From a virus, in the IMG/VR virus record IMGVR_UViG_3300008110_000048, positions 1-64,000 of that record: a stretch of DNA of 64,000 bases; one strand, 5' to 3'. A model generated the notes under the pieces. That model was not told the DNA's origin and did not search any database. It saw only the letters and a program-made list of their open reading frames with translations. Below, piece by piece: positions 14,235 to 21,661 of the stretch (its first letter is position 1; every line of letters starts with the position of its first letter). The position numbers and the translations under genes were made by a program.

Positions 14235-14557
14235 ATACTATTAATGCTCTTGTTCAAATGCATAATCCAACTATTGCTACCGGAAACGCTTATACGTATA
14301 CCTATGCTTTAGCTGTCCCTGCTAAGAAAAATAAAAACATCTTTCATAAGCTTGGTAAAGCTCTTGGAAAGTCTGTTGCCTTTTTTCGTAAAGATGAAAC
14401 AAAAGCTGCTTCACTAATCAGCTATTGGGCTGTAGAAACAGTATTGTTCTCTATCATTATGTTGACAGCTTCCAGTTCTTTTGTTTTCTTCTCCGCTTTA
14501 TTCCTTTATCTTTATGGAACCTACGCACTTTTTAGTGCTATAATGGTTCTTTTATAG
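14231..14557 (+). CDS. small membrane protein (108 aa)
   Basis: The start overlaps the previous stop, with AACGAAAGGAAGTTTT before it. Residues about 62-105 form two hydrophobic helices (VETVLFSIIMLTASSSFVFF, then LYLYGTYALFSAIMVLL). The preceding 30 residues are basic (KKNKNIFHKLGKALGKS). It is likely an inner-membrane protein with a positively charged cytoplasmic face. No family recognised. Confidence 0.55.
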   Translation: MNTINALVQMHNPTIATGNAYTYTYALAVPAKKNKNIFHKLGKALGKSVAFFRKDETKAASLISYWAVETVLFSIIMLTASSSFVFFSALFLYLYGTYALFSAIMVLL

Positions 14558-14564
14558 GACAGAT

Positions 14565-15161
14565 ATGACATACGATCTAGAAAAAATTAAAGAAGAATGT
14601 GCAATTATTGATGAGGAAATTAATATTCTTCAAAATGTTTTGATGGATACAGCATCTCGTGATGCTAAGTATCATCCTATGATAACATTTTTTAAGAATG
14701 AAAGAACTCGTCAAGTAGTTGTCACTCCTGCTCCTCAGCAGTCTTTTTCCAATACTCTATCTAAGCTCGCTGAAGCACTTTATCTTTATCCTTGTTTAGA
14801 TTCTAGCTGTGCTTTAATTTCCTTGGATTCTATTATTAAAAATTCTGATAATCAAGAAATTGATTGTCTGCAACTTTTTCTTATTTCAGAATACCGAGGA
14901 TATATAATTCAGCTTCCATATACAAAAAATCAAGATAAAACTATCACTTGGCACTCTGATCAGTTTACTACTCAGAACCTTCTTGACACAAACTTTGAAG
15001 GTCCCACAAAAGATATGATTAATCTTTTTTTTATGTTCACTCACTTAGATTCCTCGCCCTATACTGTTCACGAATGTCTTTCGTATCTTAGTTATTCTGG
15101 AGCTTCGCTTCAGATATTTGATTCCCTTAAAATTGCATACTATAGTGCAATTCATCAGTAA
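14565..15161 (+). CDS. hypothetical protein (198 aa)
   Basis: ATG after TATAGGACAGAT. It starts with a helical acidic segment (LEKIKEECAIIDEEINILQN), followed by a mixed alpha/beta body with YRGYIIQLPYTKNQDK and a Ser/Tyr-rich end. There is no metal or nucleotide motif. It lies in the operon-like run 12997-15347. Unrecognised. Confidence 0.6.
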   Translation: MTYDLEKIKEECAIIDEEINILQNVLMDTASRDAKYHPMITFFKNERTRQVVVTPAPQQSFSNTLSKLAEALYLYPCLDSSCALISLDSIIKNSDNQEIDCLQLFLISEYRGYIIQLPYTKNQDKTITWHSDQFTTQNLLDTNFEGPTKDMINLFFMFTHLDSSPYTVHECLSYLSYSGASLQIFDSLKIAYYSAIHQ

Positions 15162-15179
15162 CATAGAAAATGAATAATA

Positions 15180-15347
15180 ATGCAAGACAAAGAAATTAAA
15201 TACATTGCTGTTACCAACTGTAGCGCAAACAAATATCAAACTCCCCATATGGTAAAATCATATGTTATGTCAGATGAGGAGTTTGAACAAAACATCAGAC
15301 GTCTTATGGACTCTGAATATTATTTAACAGAACTTGAATTCAACTAA
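15180..15347 (+). CDS. small hypothetical protein (55 aa)
   Basis: Frame MQDKEIKYIAVTNCSANKYQ ending YYLTELEFN. Beta-like first half, then an acidic helix MSDEEFEQNIRRLMDSE. It has a weak ribosome binding site. It fills the gap before the helicase gene. Confidence 0.5.
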   Translation: MQDKEIKYIAVTNCSANKYQTPHMVKSYVMSDEEFEQNIRRLMDSEYYLTELEFN

Positions 15348-15365
15348 ACCGTTAGGGGGGACATC

Positions 15366-17039
15366 ATGTTGCAACTCAGACCATACCAACAAGAAGCTTT
15401 AGATTCTGTTGTATCTTTTTCTGAAAAGGGTATAGTCCGTCAACTTGTTGTCCTCCCTACTGGTGCAGGGAAAACTGTTATCTTTTCCCACCTTCCACAG
15501 TTCAAACAAAAAAGCCTACCTATGCTTGTTCTAGCTCACAGAGAAGAACTTCTTCATCAGGCAAAACAAAAAATATCTTGGTCTAATCCTGATTTAACTG
15601 TAGAGATTGAACAAGGCGAAAACCATGCTGGACATGTAGATGTTGTTGTAGCTAGTGTTCCAACTCTTGGTAGAGCTCAATCAACTCGAATACAAAAGTA
15701 TCCACCTGACTACTTTAATAGCATAGTTATAGATGAGGCACATCATGCAGCGGCTCCTACGTATCGTCGTATCCTGGATTACTTCAATCCGTCGTTTCTA
15801 CTTGGAGTAACAGCTACTCCACAACGTAGTGACAGTGTTCGTCTTACTGATGTTTTTCAAGAAATAGTATATTATAAAACAATTCAAGATCTTATACAAG
15901 ACGGATATCTATCTCCTCTGGTAGGATATAGAATTAAAACAGACACAGATATTTCAGGAGTAGAAACAAATGATGGAGACTACAACCAGTCACAACTTGA
16001 AGATGTTATTGATAATCCTCAGCGCAATGCTACCATTGTTGCTGCTTATAATGATCTGGTCCCTAATGCGAAAGCCCTTGTTTTCGCTGCCGGAGTCAGA
16101 CATGCCCAAAACCTGGCCCTATCCTTTGGGCAAGCGCAAATAACAAATGAGGTAATATTAGGTGTTTCTAGTACAGATGATCGTAGAGATATTCTGGCGC
16201 GTTTTGCTAGCGGTGAAACGCGAGTCCTCATCAATGTTGGAGTTCTTACGGAAGGATTCGACGAACCATCCGTAGAAGCAATTTTACTTGCTAGACCTAC
16301 TAGATCTACTCTGTTATATACCCAAATTGTTGGTAGAGGCACAAGACTATATGAAGGAAAACCTCATTGCACCATTTTAGATTTTGCCGACACCACAAAG
16401 GGTCGCAAACCTATTGGCCTTCCATCTCTTCTCGGTCTACCCCCAGAATTCGATTTACAAGGCCAATCATTAACAGACGTAGCGAATAAATATAAAGAGC
16501 TCGAAGACTATTGTCCAGGTGAAGCCGTTAGGGTATTAGCACCCGATGATATAGAACTAGCTTATAAGCGTATTAATCTTTTTATGCCGCCCCCACCAAA
16601 CGAATTTGTTCAACAATATTCTCGTTTTGTTTGGGCTGAAGTAGCAGAAAATGATTATCATCTTGGTATAGATAATAATAATTCTCTTAGAATATATGTT
16701 GATACTTTAGGAAGATGGACCGTTGAACATAGGCATCGTACATCTGAAGGATTAAAAACTACATTCTTAGGTTATCCTGAAGATATGCGAGATGCTTTTG
16801 TTCGTAGCGACAAATGGATCATGAAAAGATTTGACACAAAGCTTATTGATTCTGATGCAGCTTGGCGATCTGATGGTCCAACTGACGCACAGAAAAAACT
16901 TCTTAAAAGAATTGGTGTTCCCGTTACTTCTGATATGACTAAAGGAACTGCCAGTCAAATTATTTCTAAATATTATGAAGCCAATCCAAGACCTGCTTGG
17001 TTGGATAACAAAATTAAATATTCACGATCTAAGTGGTAA
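15366..17039 (+). CDS. superfamily 2 DNA/RNA helicase (557 aa)
   Basis: ATG follows TTAGGGGGGACATC. Motifs in order: RPYQQEALD (Q-like), LPTGAGKT (Walker A, about 36-43), VLAHREE (Ia), IDEAHH (DEAH-type Walker B, about 122-127), GVTATPQRSD (III), ITNEVILGVSS region, EGFDEPSVEAILLARPT (V) and QIVGRGTRLYEGK (VI). This is the SSL2/RAD25-like SF2 helicase common in phages, probably unwinding DNA in replication, recombination or repair. The C-terminal 120 residues end with a TDAQKKLLKRIGVP-type segment (GPTDAQ...MTKGTASQIIS) found at the end of several phage helicases. ATPase core intact. Confidence 0.9.
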   Translation: MLQLRPYQQEALDSVVSFSEKGIVRQLVVLPTGAGKTVIFSHLPQFKQKSLPMLVLAHREELLHQAKQKISWSNPDLTVEIEQGENHAGHVDVVVASVPTLGRAQSTRIQKYPPDYFNSIVIDEAHHAAAPTYRRILDYFNPSFLLGVTATPQRSDSVRLTDVFQEIVYYKTIQDLIQDGYLSPLVGYRIKTDTDISGVETNDGDYNQSQLEDVIDNPQRNATIVAAYNDLVPNAKALVFAAGVRHAQNLALSFGQAQITNEVILGVSSTDDRRDILARFASGETRVLINVGVLTEGFDEPSVEAILLARPTRSTLLYTQIVGRGTRLYEGKPHCTILDFADTTKGRKPIGLPSLLGLPPEFDLQGQSLTDVANKYKELEDYCPGEAVRVLAPDDIELAYKRINLFMPPPPNEFVQQYSRFVWAEVAENDYHLGIDNNNSLRIYVDTLGRWTVEHRHRTSEGLKTTFLGYPEDMRDAFVRSDKWIMKRFDTKLIDSDAAWRSDGPTDAQKKLLKRIGVPVTSDMTKGTASQIISKYYEANPRPAWLDNKIKYSRSKW

Positions 17040-17041
17040 TC

Positions 17042-17050
17042 TGATATAAT
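17042..17050 (+). promoter_or_regulatory. extended -10 promoter of the deaminase gene
   Basis: TGATATAAT overlaps the end of the intergenic gap. A poor -35 (TTCACG) lies 18 bases upstream. The predicted transcript start falls on or next to ATG 17058, so the mRNA may be leaderless. Confidence 0.55.
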
Positions 17051-17057
17051 GGAACCC

Positions 17058-17528
17058 ATGTCAAGGTTTACTAATTACTATTCTCGTCAAGTCAATAATC
17101 CTTATACTGATTATATTTTTGTTCAAGATACTCTTAGCAATAATGATGTTTCTTTTTTATCAGCTACAGCTAAGATCGCTACCACTTCTCAATATCGTTT
17201 TCGTATTGCAGCAATGGTTGTCAAATCAGGTAGAGTTCTTGGCGCTGATGTAAACATGCCAAAAATATCTCCTAGTACACCTCCTAATAGAGTGAGCACA
17301 CATGCCGAAGTTCGCGTTCTTAAAAACACCCGTAACGTACGAGGAGCAACTCTCTATGTTGCTCGTCTACGTTCAAAAGATATTCCTGCTTTAGCTAGAC
17401 CATGTTCATGGTGTATGCAAGAGATTATCGATGCCGGAATATCAAGAGTTGTTTTTACTACAAACGATGAAATAGGCTCATCATTCTATACTGACATGAT
17501 TACATGGAAGGACACCAATAGTGACTAA
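17058..17528 (+). CDS. cytidine/dCMP deaminase-family protein (156 aa)
   Basis: ATG 17058 is preferred over 17049 because the latter overlaps the -10 box. The zinc-deaminase signature is present: STHAEVRVL (His ligand and catalytic Glu) and PCSWCMQEI (two Cys ligands), preceded by a beta strand with FRIAAMVVKSGRVLG. Size fits the single-domain CDA/dCMP deaminase family. Likely role: nucleotide metabolism, deaminating cytidine or dCMP for phage DNA synthesis; an RNA or base-modifying role is also possible. Transcription probably starts at the gene's first base (leaderless). Confidence 0.8.
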   Translation: MSRFTNYYSRQVNNPYTDYIFVQDTLSNNDVSFLSATAKIATTSQYRFRIAAMVVKSGRVLGADVNMPKISPSTPPNRVSTHAEVRVLKNTRNVRGATLYVARLRSKDIPALARPCSWCMQEIIDAGISRVVFTTNDEIGSSFYTDMITWKDTNSD

Positions 17529-17940
17529 CGAAGAATATTGGCAGTCTTATTTATCTAAAATTAACTCTACTACCTTGCGTCAACAAGTTCTTTTAAGCAC
17601 TCCTTCTATTCTTGATTTGCTATCAAGATTTAATCCCAACTTTCCTACACATTTAGATGTAGGTCCAGGTTGGATCCATCTTATTGCCCAGCTTAACACA
17701 GACATATCTTATATTGATCCTCATTATAAGATTGCTCAAGTCAAAGAAAAATTCGGTGGATTAAGATACTATGTAGACCTATCCATTCATCAAGGTCAAG
17801 ATACCGCACGTCATATTATTGAAGTGCTTATCAACCATGCCGAATCTCAGTCTTTTTCTATCTGTGAAAACTGTGGACAATTAGGGAAACTTACTAATTC
17901 TTCTTGGCGCAAAACTCTATGTGATTCTTGTGCTCTATAA
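17521..17940 (+). CDS. conserved-type phage protein with C-terminal zinc ribbon (139 aa)
   Basis: GTG start overlaps the upstream stop. The middle contains IAQVKEKFGGLRYYVDLS, a motif shared by a widespread phage family of unknown function. The end holds CENCGQLG...LCDSC, a four-cysteine zinc ribbon. It overlaps the next frame by 20 bases. No catalytic residues recognised. Confidence 0.65.
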   Translation: MTNEEYWQSYLSKINSTTLRQQVLLSTPSILDLLSRFNPNFPTHLDVGPGWIHLIAQLNTDISYIDPHYKIAQVKEKFGGLRYYVDLSIHQGQDTARHIIEVLINHAESQSFSICENCGQLGKLTNSSWRKTLCDSCAL

Positions 17941-18376
17941 TAATTATCATCCTATTATTTCTCCAGAGCTTTATGATAGTTCTGGAAAAATAAAATCATT
18001 ACATATATCTCCATCTATAAATCGCACTCCCACAGTCATACATGACACATACGAAAATGCTATATCATATGTATTTTCTACTAATGAGATCAAAATAATT
18101 CATCCACATCCAGATTTCTTAATCTGTTTTGATCCTCTTTTACAATATTCGATATTCTATGCTAATCATGTTGCAACACAGTTGTTAAGACATTCTTTCT
18201 CTACATACTTTGGTGCAACTGTTACCGATGCTGTTTATGGAGATGTTCTTATATTTGGTTCTTACAATTATAAAACAAGTATGCACGATGAACATTTTCA
18301 TTCTATTCCATATCACATAGTTGAACAGGTAACAAAAATATATGAAAACTCCTCAGAATACATCAAGGACATTTAA
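17921..18376 (+). CDS. hypothetical protein (151 aa)
   Basis: GTG at 17921 (or GTG 17930) starts inside the zinc-ribbon gene. The body is alpha/beta with many aromatics (YVFSTNEIKIIHPHPDFLIC). It has no known motif. The end overlaps the next small Cys-rich gene by 35 bases. Confidence 0.5.
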   Translation: MILVLYNNYHPIISPELYDSSGKIKSLHISPSINRTPTVIHDTYENAISYVFSTNEIKIIHPHPDFLICFDPLLQYSIFYANHVATQLLRHSFSTYFGATVTDAVYGDVLIFGSYNYKTSMHDEHFHSIPYHIVEQVTKIYENSSEYIKDI

Positions 18377-18515
18377 CAAATCTCTTAAATGTTCTGATTG
18401 TTCTTTGAAAAGTAAGGATGTTTATCATTCTAATAGATTTAAAAAAAATCTTTGTCTTGATTGTCTAACTGCCAATCTTCTTAGCCAAATTCGCCAAGAT
18501 AAAAATATCAATTAG
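18342..18515 (+). CDS. small double CxxC zinc protein (57 aa)
   Basis: Starts in the end of the upstream gene. It contains CSDCSLK and NLCLDCLTAN, a complete four-cysteine zinc knuckle, flanked by basic residues. The C-terminal helix is NLLSQIRQDK. Possibly nucleic-acid binding. Function unknown. Confidence 0.55.
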   Translation: MKTPQNTSRTFNKSLKCSDCSLKSKDVYHSNRFKKNLCLDCLTANLLSQIRQDKNIN

Positions 18516-18574
18516 TATATTCAAAGACAAGAGAGGGGGATATCAAAACAAAATAACAATAAGGAAAAAACATC

Positions 18575-18799
18575 ATGTCACTTTCAGTAATCATTGGTTC
18601 CGAAATTGAAGACATCAACAACATCAAAAACACCATAGAACTTCTAAAGTTCACTAAGAACATTGTTTCCGACAGTGTTCTCTCAATGCCAGATCATGAA
18701 AATATTGACTCTGAAAAGCTAGATAATATTATCACCTGGTATACTGGTATCCACAATATTCTTACTGATCCCGCTTCGTTTCCTTCTTACGAAGAATAA
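18575..18799 (+). CDS. small helical hypothetical protein (74 aa)
   Basis: ATG after AATAAGGAAAAAACATC. The product is helical with heptad character (IEDINNIKNTIELLKFTKNI) and an acidic end. It precedes the tRNA-Leu/tRNA-Lys pair. Unrecognised. Confidence 0.6.
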   Translation: MSLSVIIGSEIEDINNIKNTIELLKFTKNIVSDSVLSMPDHENIDSEKLDNIITWYTGIHNILTDPASFPSYEE

Positions 18800-18820
18800 T
18801 TTAATGGTTTCAAGGGCCTC

Positions 18821-18893
18821 GGGCCTGTAGCCCAACGGCAGAGGCAGAGGACTTAAAATCCTTCCAGTGTGGGTTCGAAACCCACCAGGCCCA
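18821..18893 (+). tRNA. tRNA with anticodon TAA (Leu) but short variable loop
   Basis: Acceptor GGGCCTG pairs with CAGGCCC, anticodon stem GAGGA/TCCTT has loop CTTAAAA (anticodon TAA, reads UUA), and the T-arm is GTGGG-TTCGAAA-CCCAC. The variable loop is only CCAGT. Bacterial tRNA-Leu normally has a long variable arm, so either the identity is unusual or this is a re-purposed class I tRNA. CCA is not encoded. Confidence 0.85.
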
Positions 18894-18938
18894 CAGGGCA
18901 GCGAAGTTCTACTCCTTTCTGGCTTCGCTGCCCGCCTT

Positions 18939-19011
18939 GCCCTTTTAGCTCAGTTGGTAGAGCAGTGGACTTTTAATCCATTGGTCGCAGGTTCGAGCCC
19001 TGCAGGGGGCA
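18939..19011 (+). tRNA. tRNA-Lys (anticodon TTT)
   Basis: Acceptor GCCCTTT pairs with AGGGGGC through two G-U pairs. Anticodon stem GTGGA/TCCAT has loop CTTTTAA; T-arm GCAGG-TTCGAGC-CCTGC. CCA is not encoded. A short GCAGCGAAG..CTTCGCTGC hairpin lies between this and the previous tRNA and may guide processing. Confidence 0.93.
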
Positions 19012-19013
19012 CT

Positions 19014-19196
19014 ATGTCTAATAAAGAATTTATTGATCTGCCACAAGATAAACAACTTGATCTTATTAAAGAAGCTTTCAATTATCTTTGTTCACAAGGA
19101 TTAGTTCCACATGGAATTCAATCCGGTGACGATGATACTTGGGACAACTATGCTCCAGCAATTGAACTTGCTTCTGAATGGTATCAAGAATCCTAA
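19014..19196 (+). CDS. small hypothetical protein starting right after tRNA-Lys (60 aa)
   Basis: ATG 19014 is two bases after the tRNA discriminator base, so no ribosome binding site can exist outside the tRNA. tRNA 3' processing would leave a virtually leaderless mRNA. The product (MSNKEFIDLPQDKQLDLIKE, ending ELASEWYQES) is a natural helical protein. Function unknown. Confidence 0.55.
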   Translation: MSNKEFIDLPQDKQLDLIKEAFNYLCSQGLVPHGIQSGDDDTWDNYAPAIELASEWYQES

Positions 19197-19217
19197 CTAA
19201 TTCTTCTAAGGAATTTT

Positions 19218-19613
19218 ATGAACACTCATAACGAAGACTCTAATAAACCTTCTCTTCAACTAATTATCAACGAAGAATATAATTCTGAATCTAATTCACA
19301 AGAATTAAATATTCAAGAATATCTTGAAAACAACGAAGAGCTTTTACAGTATACTCATGCTTTCGGTGATCTTATGATTAAGATACTTGCAAACATGTAT
19401 ACCATGAGAATGAGTAATCTTTCTTATTATGTTAAGCATTATATTAATTCTGACCACGTTGAAGATCCTTACTTAACTGATTGCATAGACGCTTTACGTT
19501 GGTTGTGTTCCACTATTAATGACAAGAAAGAAGAAGTCCTTCCTGAGGATCTTCTTTCTGAAGCTCTAAATTATAGAGCTCGTCTTGTTTCCAATATGTT
19601 TCCAAAACGTTAA
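19218..19613 (+). CDS. acidic helical hypothetical protein (131 aa)
   Basis: ATG after TCTAAGGAATTTT. N-terminal 40 residues are Asn/Glu/Ser-rich and disordered; the rest is helical (HAFGDLMIKILANMYTMRMS, then CIDALRWLCSTI). It opens a tight run of five small genes to 20412. No family recognised. Confidence 0.6.
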   Translation: MNTHNEDSNKPSLQLIINEEYNSESNSQELNIQEYLENNEELLQYTHAFGDLMIKILANMYTMRMSNLSYYVKHYINSDHVEDPYLTDCIDALRWLCSTINDKKEEVLPEDLLSEALNYRARLVSNMFPKR

Positions 19614-19628
19614 CTAAGGATTATCAAT

Positions 19629-19793
19629 ATGAAAACTGAAACCATTCAACAAATTACCAATTTAGTTGACAAAGCTATCAATGATATTTCTGGTAGAAAA
19701 CTTGTATCTACAGAAGAAATGACAGATCTATTATTAGATATTCGTTTACATATCATGATTGATCAAGAATCTTCAAAGGATTTAAACGTATGA
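19629..19793 (+). CDS. small helical protein (54 aa)
   Basis: ATG after CTAAGGATTATCAAT. Helical with MTDLLLDIRLHIMID. Its stop overlaps the next ATG (ATGA), indicating coupled translation with the following paralogue pair. Function unknown. Confidence 0.5.
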   Translation: MKTETIQQITNLVDKAINDISGRKLVSTEEMTDLLLDIRLHIMIDQESSKDLNV

Positions 19794-19999
19794 AAATTAA
19801 GCTAACATTGGACGTCTTTATGCATGTCCCCGATGAATTTTCTAGTGACAAAATTCCTGTTAAAGTAATTGATGCTCTTTTTCGTGAGCAGCTCGCTGTA
19901 GGCGTATTTGATCCTGAAGAACCATTTGATTTTTTCAACGTTGAAGAAATTACAATTGTATCTTCAAAACAAATGCCAATTGATTCTCCTAATATTTAA
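19790..19999 (+). CDS. small protein, paralogue of the 20015 gene (69 aa)
   Basis: Start coupled to the upstream stop. The sequence MKIKLTLDVFMHVPDEFSSD aligns along its length with the next gene (MKVKVNVELIMHIPGELQND): a beta strand, MHxPxE, a helix with VIDxALRxxL, then VGV and an acidic strand. The two are a tandem duplication. Function unknown; small alpha/beta fold likely. Confidence 0.6.
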   Translation: MKIKLTLDVFMHVPDEFSSDKIPVKVIDALFREQLAVGVFDPEEPFDFFNVEEITIVSSKQMPIDSPNI

Positions 20000-20014
20000 T
20001 TAAGGAATTAATCT

Positions 20015-20227
20015 ATGAAAGTTAAAGTAAATGTTGAGCTTATCATGCACATTCCTGGTGAGCTTCAAAATGATTTTCAAGCTGTTGACGTTATAGATCA
20101 AGCCTTACGAGATATGCTTTATGTCGGAGTTCACTCTGATGAACTTGAAGAAGGCTCTGAATATTTAATTATTGATGACTTAACTCTACGTACCTACAAA
20201 GTTTTAACCGGGAGAATTCCAACATGA
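20015..20227 (+). CDS. small protein, paralogue of the 19790 gene (70 aa)
   Basis: ATG after TTAAGGAATTAATCT. Shares MHIPGEL, VDVIDQALRDML and YVGV with its upstream neighbour at matching positions. It ends in a basic strand LRTYKVLTGRIPT that the other copy lacks. Its stop overlaps the next ATG. Function unknown. Confidence 0.6.
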   Translation: MKVKVNVELIMHIPGELQNDFQAVDVIDQALRDMLYVGVHSDELEEGSEYLIIDDLTLRTYKVLTGRIPT

Positions 20228-20412
20228 CTCATTCAATGTTATTTATTAGCGACCAAGAAAAAGAGCAACTTGTTCAGATTCGCATTATGGCTGATAACAT
20301 TTGTTCTGCTCTTGATAATCTTTCTTCTGAAATTAAAGAATTTATTAATTCTGAAATACAGGTTTTTAAAACTCAGACAGAGCATTTTGCAGACATGCTA
20401 CAAGGACTTTGA
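20224..20412 (+). CDS. small coiled-coil protein (62 aa)
   Basis: ATGA overlap with the upstream gene. Almost entirely one helix with a heptad pattern (QEKEQLVQIRIMADNICSAL, then LSSEIKEFINSEIQVFK). Likely oligomeric. Last gene before the tRNA-Met/structured RNA region. Confidence 0.55.
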   Translation: MTHSMLFISDQEKEQLVQIRIMADNICSALDNLSSEIKEFINSEIQVFKTQTEHFADMLQGL

Positions 20413-20553
20413 TTTATATAGATTAATCTCATGCAGAGACATGGAATCTATCTTGTATCTTGGGGAGAGGTTTCGGTTTGCGTGTCCTCCATGCAGTAGC
20501 TAAACGTCAAGCGAAGTGCCCCTATGAAGGCGTGACAGTCGGAGAGACGATAT

Positions 20554-20627
20554 GGGACGATAGCTCAGTTGGTTAGAGCATGGGACTCATAATCCCCGGG
20601 TCGCGGGTTCAATTCCTGCTCGTCCCA
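20554..20627 (+). tRNA. tRNA with anticodon CAT (Met, or Ile if modified)
   Basis: Acceptor GGGACGA/TCGTCCC, D-arm GCTC..GAGC, anticodon stem TGGGA/TCCCC (one mismatch at the top) with loop CTCATAA, T-arm GCGGG-TTCAATT-CCTGC. CCA is not encoded. A CAT anticodon can be Met or, if C34 becomes lysidine, Ile. The 140 bases between the previous gene and this tRNA hold no convincing gene. Confidence 0.9.
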
Positions 20628-20629
20628 CT

Positions 20630-20925
20630 GGATGCTGTTATAATACCAAAAAAATAAGAGCGCAAGTAAAAACAACTACTATTGTCTGTTGAGCCTACTA
20701 CGGGGCGCTCGCGTTATAACAGCATCCTTCATTTTGGAAATATTCAAAGTGCGAGTACGTCTGAGATTTTTCTTCTTTTTAAGAAGATTAATCAATAGTG
20801 TCCGAAAGACTTTAACAATATTTCCTAGCTATTACTTAATACGTAAAGTCTTTTATATATTACGGAAAAGCAGTGGCGAAGTACGTAGGATAGAATACCT
20901 GCAGTATTTTTGTAATAGCTAAACT
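20630..20925 (+). ncRNA. large ornate structured RNA directly after tRNA-Met
   Basis: Five long exact helices are visible. P1: GGATGCTGTTATAA (20630-20643) with TTATAACAGCATCC (20714-20727). P2 inside it: GAGCGC (20658-20663) with GCGCTC (20705-20710). P3: GGAAATATT (20736-20744) with AATATTTCC (20817-20825), holding a CTTCTT/AAGAAG hairpin. P4: AAAGACTTTA (20805-20814) with TAAAGTCTTT (20844-20853). P5: TAGCTATTAC (20826-20835) with GTAATAGCTA (20912-20921). P4 and P5 interleave, so a pseudoknot or alternative fold is implied. No gene is present. Large phage RNAs such as GOLLD and ROOL also lie beside tRNAs, but are longer. Confidence 0.65.
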
Positions 20926-20937
20926 TTAGGAGATTAT

Positions 20938-21048
20938 ATGTCACTTGCAAAATTTAGAAAAGTATTTAAAGGCCACAAGAAGCCATCTACCCCTTCACCG
21001 AAGGTTTCTCCCGACAATACTGACAATAAGCAACAAGATGATAAATAG
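20938..21048 (+). CDS. 36-residue charged peptide
   Basis: ATG after CTTTAGGAGATTAT, a strong ribosome binding site. The sequence begins MSLAKFRKVFKGHKKPSTPS and ends in an acidic NTDNKQQDDK: a basic head and acidic tail, probably disordered. It sits between the structured RNA and tRNA-Thr. Function unknown. Confidence 0.5.
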   Translation: MSLAKFRKVFKGHKKPSTPSPKVSPDNTDNKQQDDK

Positions 21049-21055
21049 GCTCCTA

Positions 21056-21127
21056 GCCGGATTAGCTCAGTGGTAGAGCAACCGCCTTGTAAGCGGTAGG
21101 TCCTCAGTTCAATCCTGAGATCCGGCT
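21056..21127 (+). tRNA. tRNA-Thr (anticodon TGT)
   Basis: Acceptor GCCGGAT/ATCCGGC, D-arm GCTC..GAGC, anticodon stem ACCGC/GCGGT with loop CTTGTAA, T-arm CTCAG-TTCAATC-CTGAG. It reads ACA. CCA is not encoded. It follows the 36-residue gene by seven bases. Confidence 0.93.
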
Positions 21128-21244
21128 CTAGTAGTAGCCAACATCCTCTACCCGTACGGGTGGGAACGACTAAATCGTGTATACTGTTGGTGGACACATA
21201 TTCTCCGCACGACTACTACTTTACCTTGAAAGGATAAAATAAAA

Positions 21245-21661
21245 ATGAAAAAGATTATTATTGGCGCATGTGCACTTATTGCATTAACAGCATGTGGTGG
21301 CACTAAGACTGTATACGTTACAGATACCGAAGTACCAAACAGTCCTGAAAAAACTGTTGTTAAGACTACAGATGCACCAGTTGCAACTCCCGCTCCTACC
21401 ACTCAAGCTCCGTGGACAGAAGAAGATGAGTTCATCTACGACATTGAAAGTAACTACCCCAGAACAATCTATGTTACTCGTTCTCAAATGATTGAGACTG
21501 GTAGAATTGTTTGCGATTATCTCCTTAATGGAATGTCTGGACAAGAAGTGGTATGGGCTATTGAAAACGCTGGTGGAGACCTTGAGTTTGTTCAGTTAGT
21601 AGCTTTGTCTGCAGTAGCAAACTTCTGTCCCAGTCAAGTTTATAAATTTGATGGACTCTGA
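21245..21661 (+). CDS. lipoprotein with DUF732-like domain, copy 1 (138 aa)
   Basis: The signal peptide MKKIIIGACALIALTAC ends in a lipobox Cys. A Thr/Pro/Ala linker (about 40-55) follows, then a C-terminal helical domain with two cysteines: GRIVCDYLLNGMSGQEVVW and LSAVANFCPSQVY. This paired-Cys layout resembles the DUF732 family of secreted actinobacterial proteins. It is the first of three related genes up to 22986. Located outside the membrane; possible roles are superinfection exclusion or envelope change, but nothing is shown. Stop TGA overlaps the next ATG. Confidence 0.65.
   Translation: MKKIIIGACALIALTACGGTKTVYVTDTEVPNSPEKTVVKTTDAPVATPAPTTQAPWTEEDEFIYDIESNYPRTIYVTRSQMIETGRIVCDYLLNGMSGQEVVWAIENAGGDLEFVQLVALSAVANFCPSQVYKFDGL

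Noticed and set aside
20630-20925. Firm assignment to GOLLD or ROOL RNA families
   Set aside because: Location beside tRNA fits, but the visible element is shorter and I cannot match the conserved sequence by eye.
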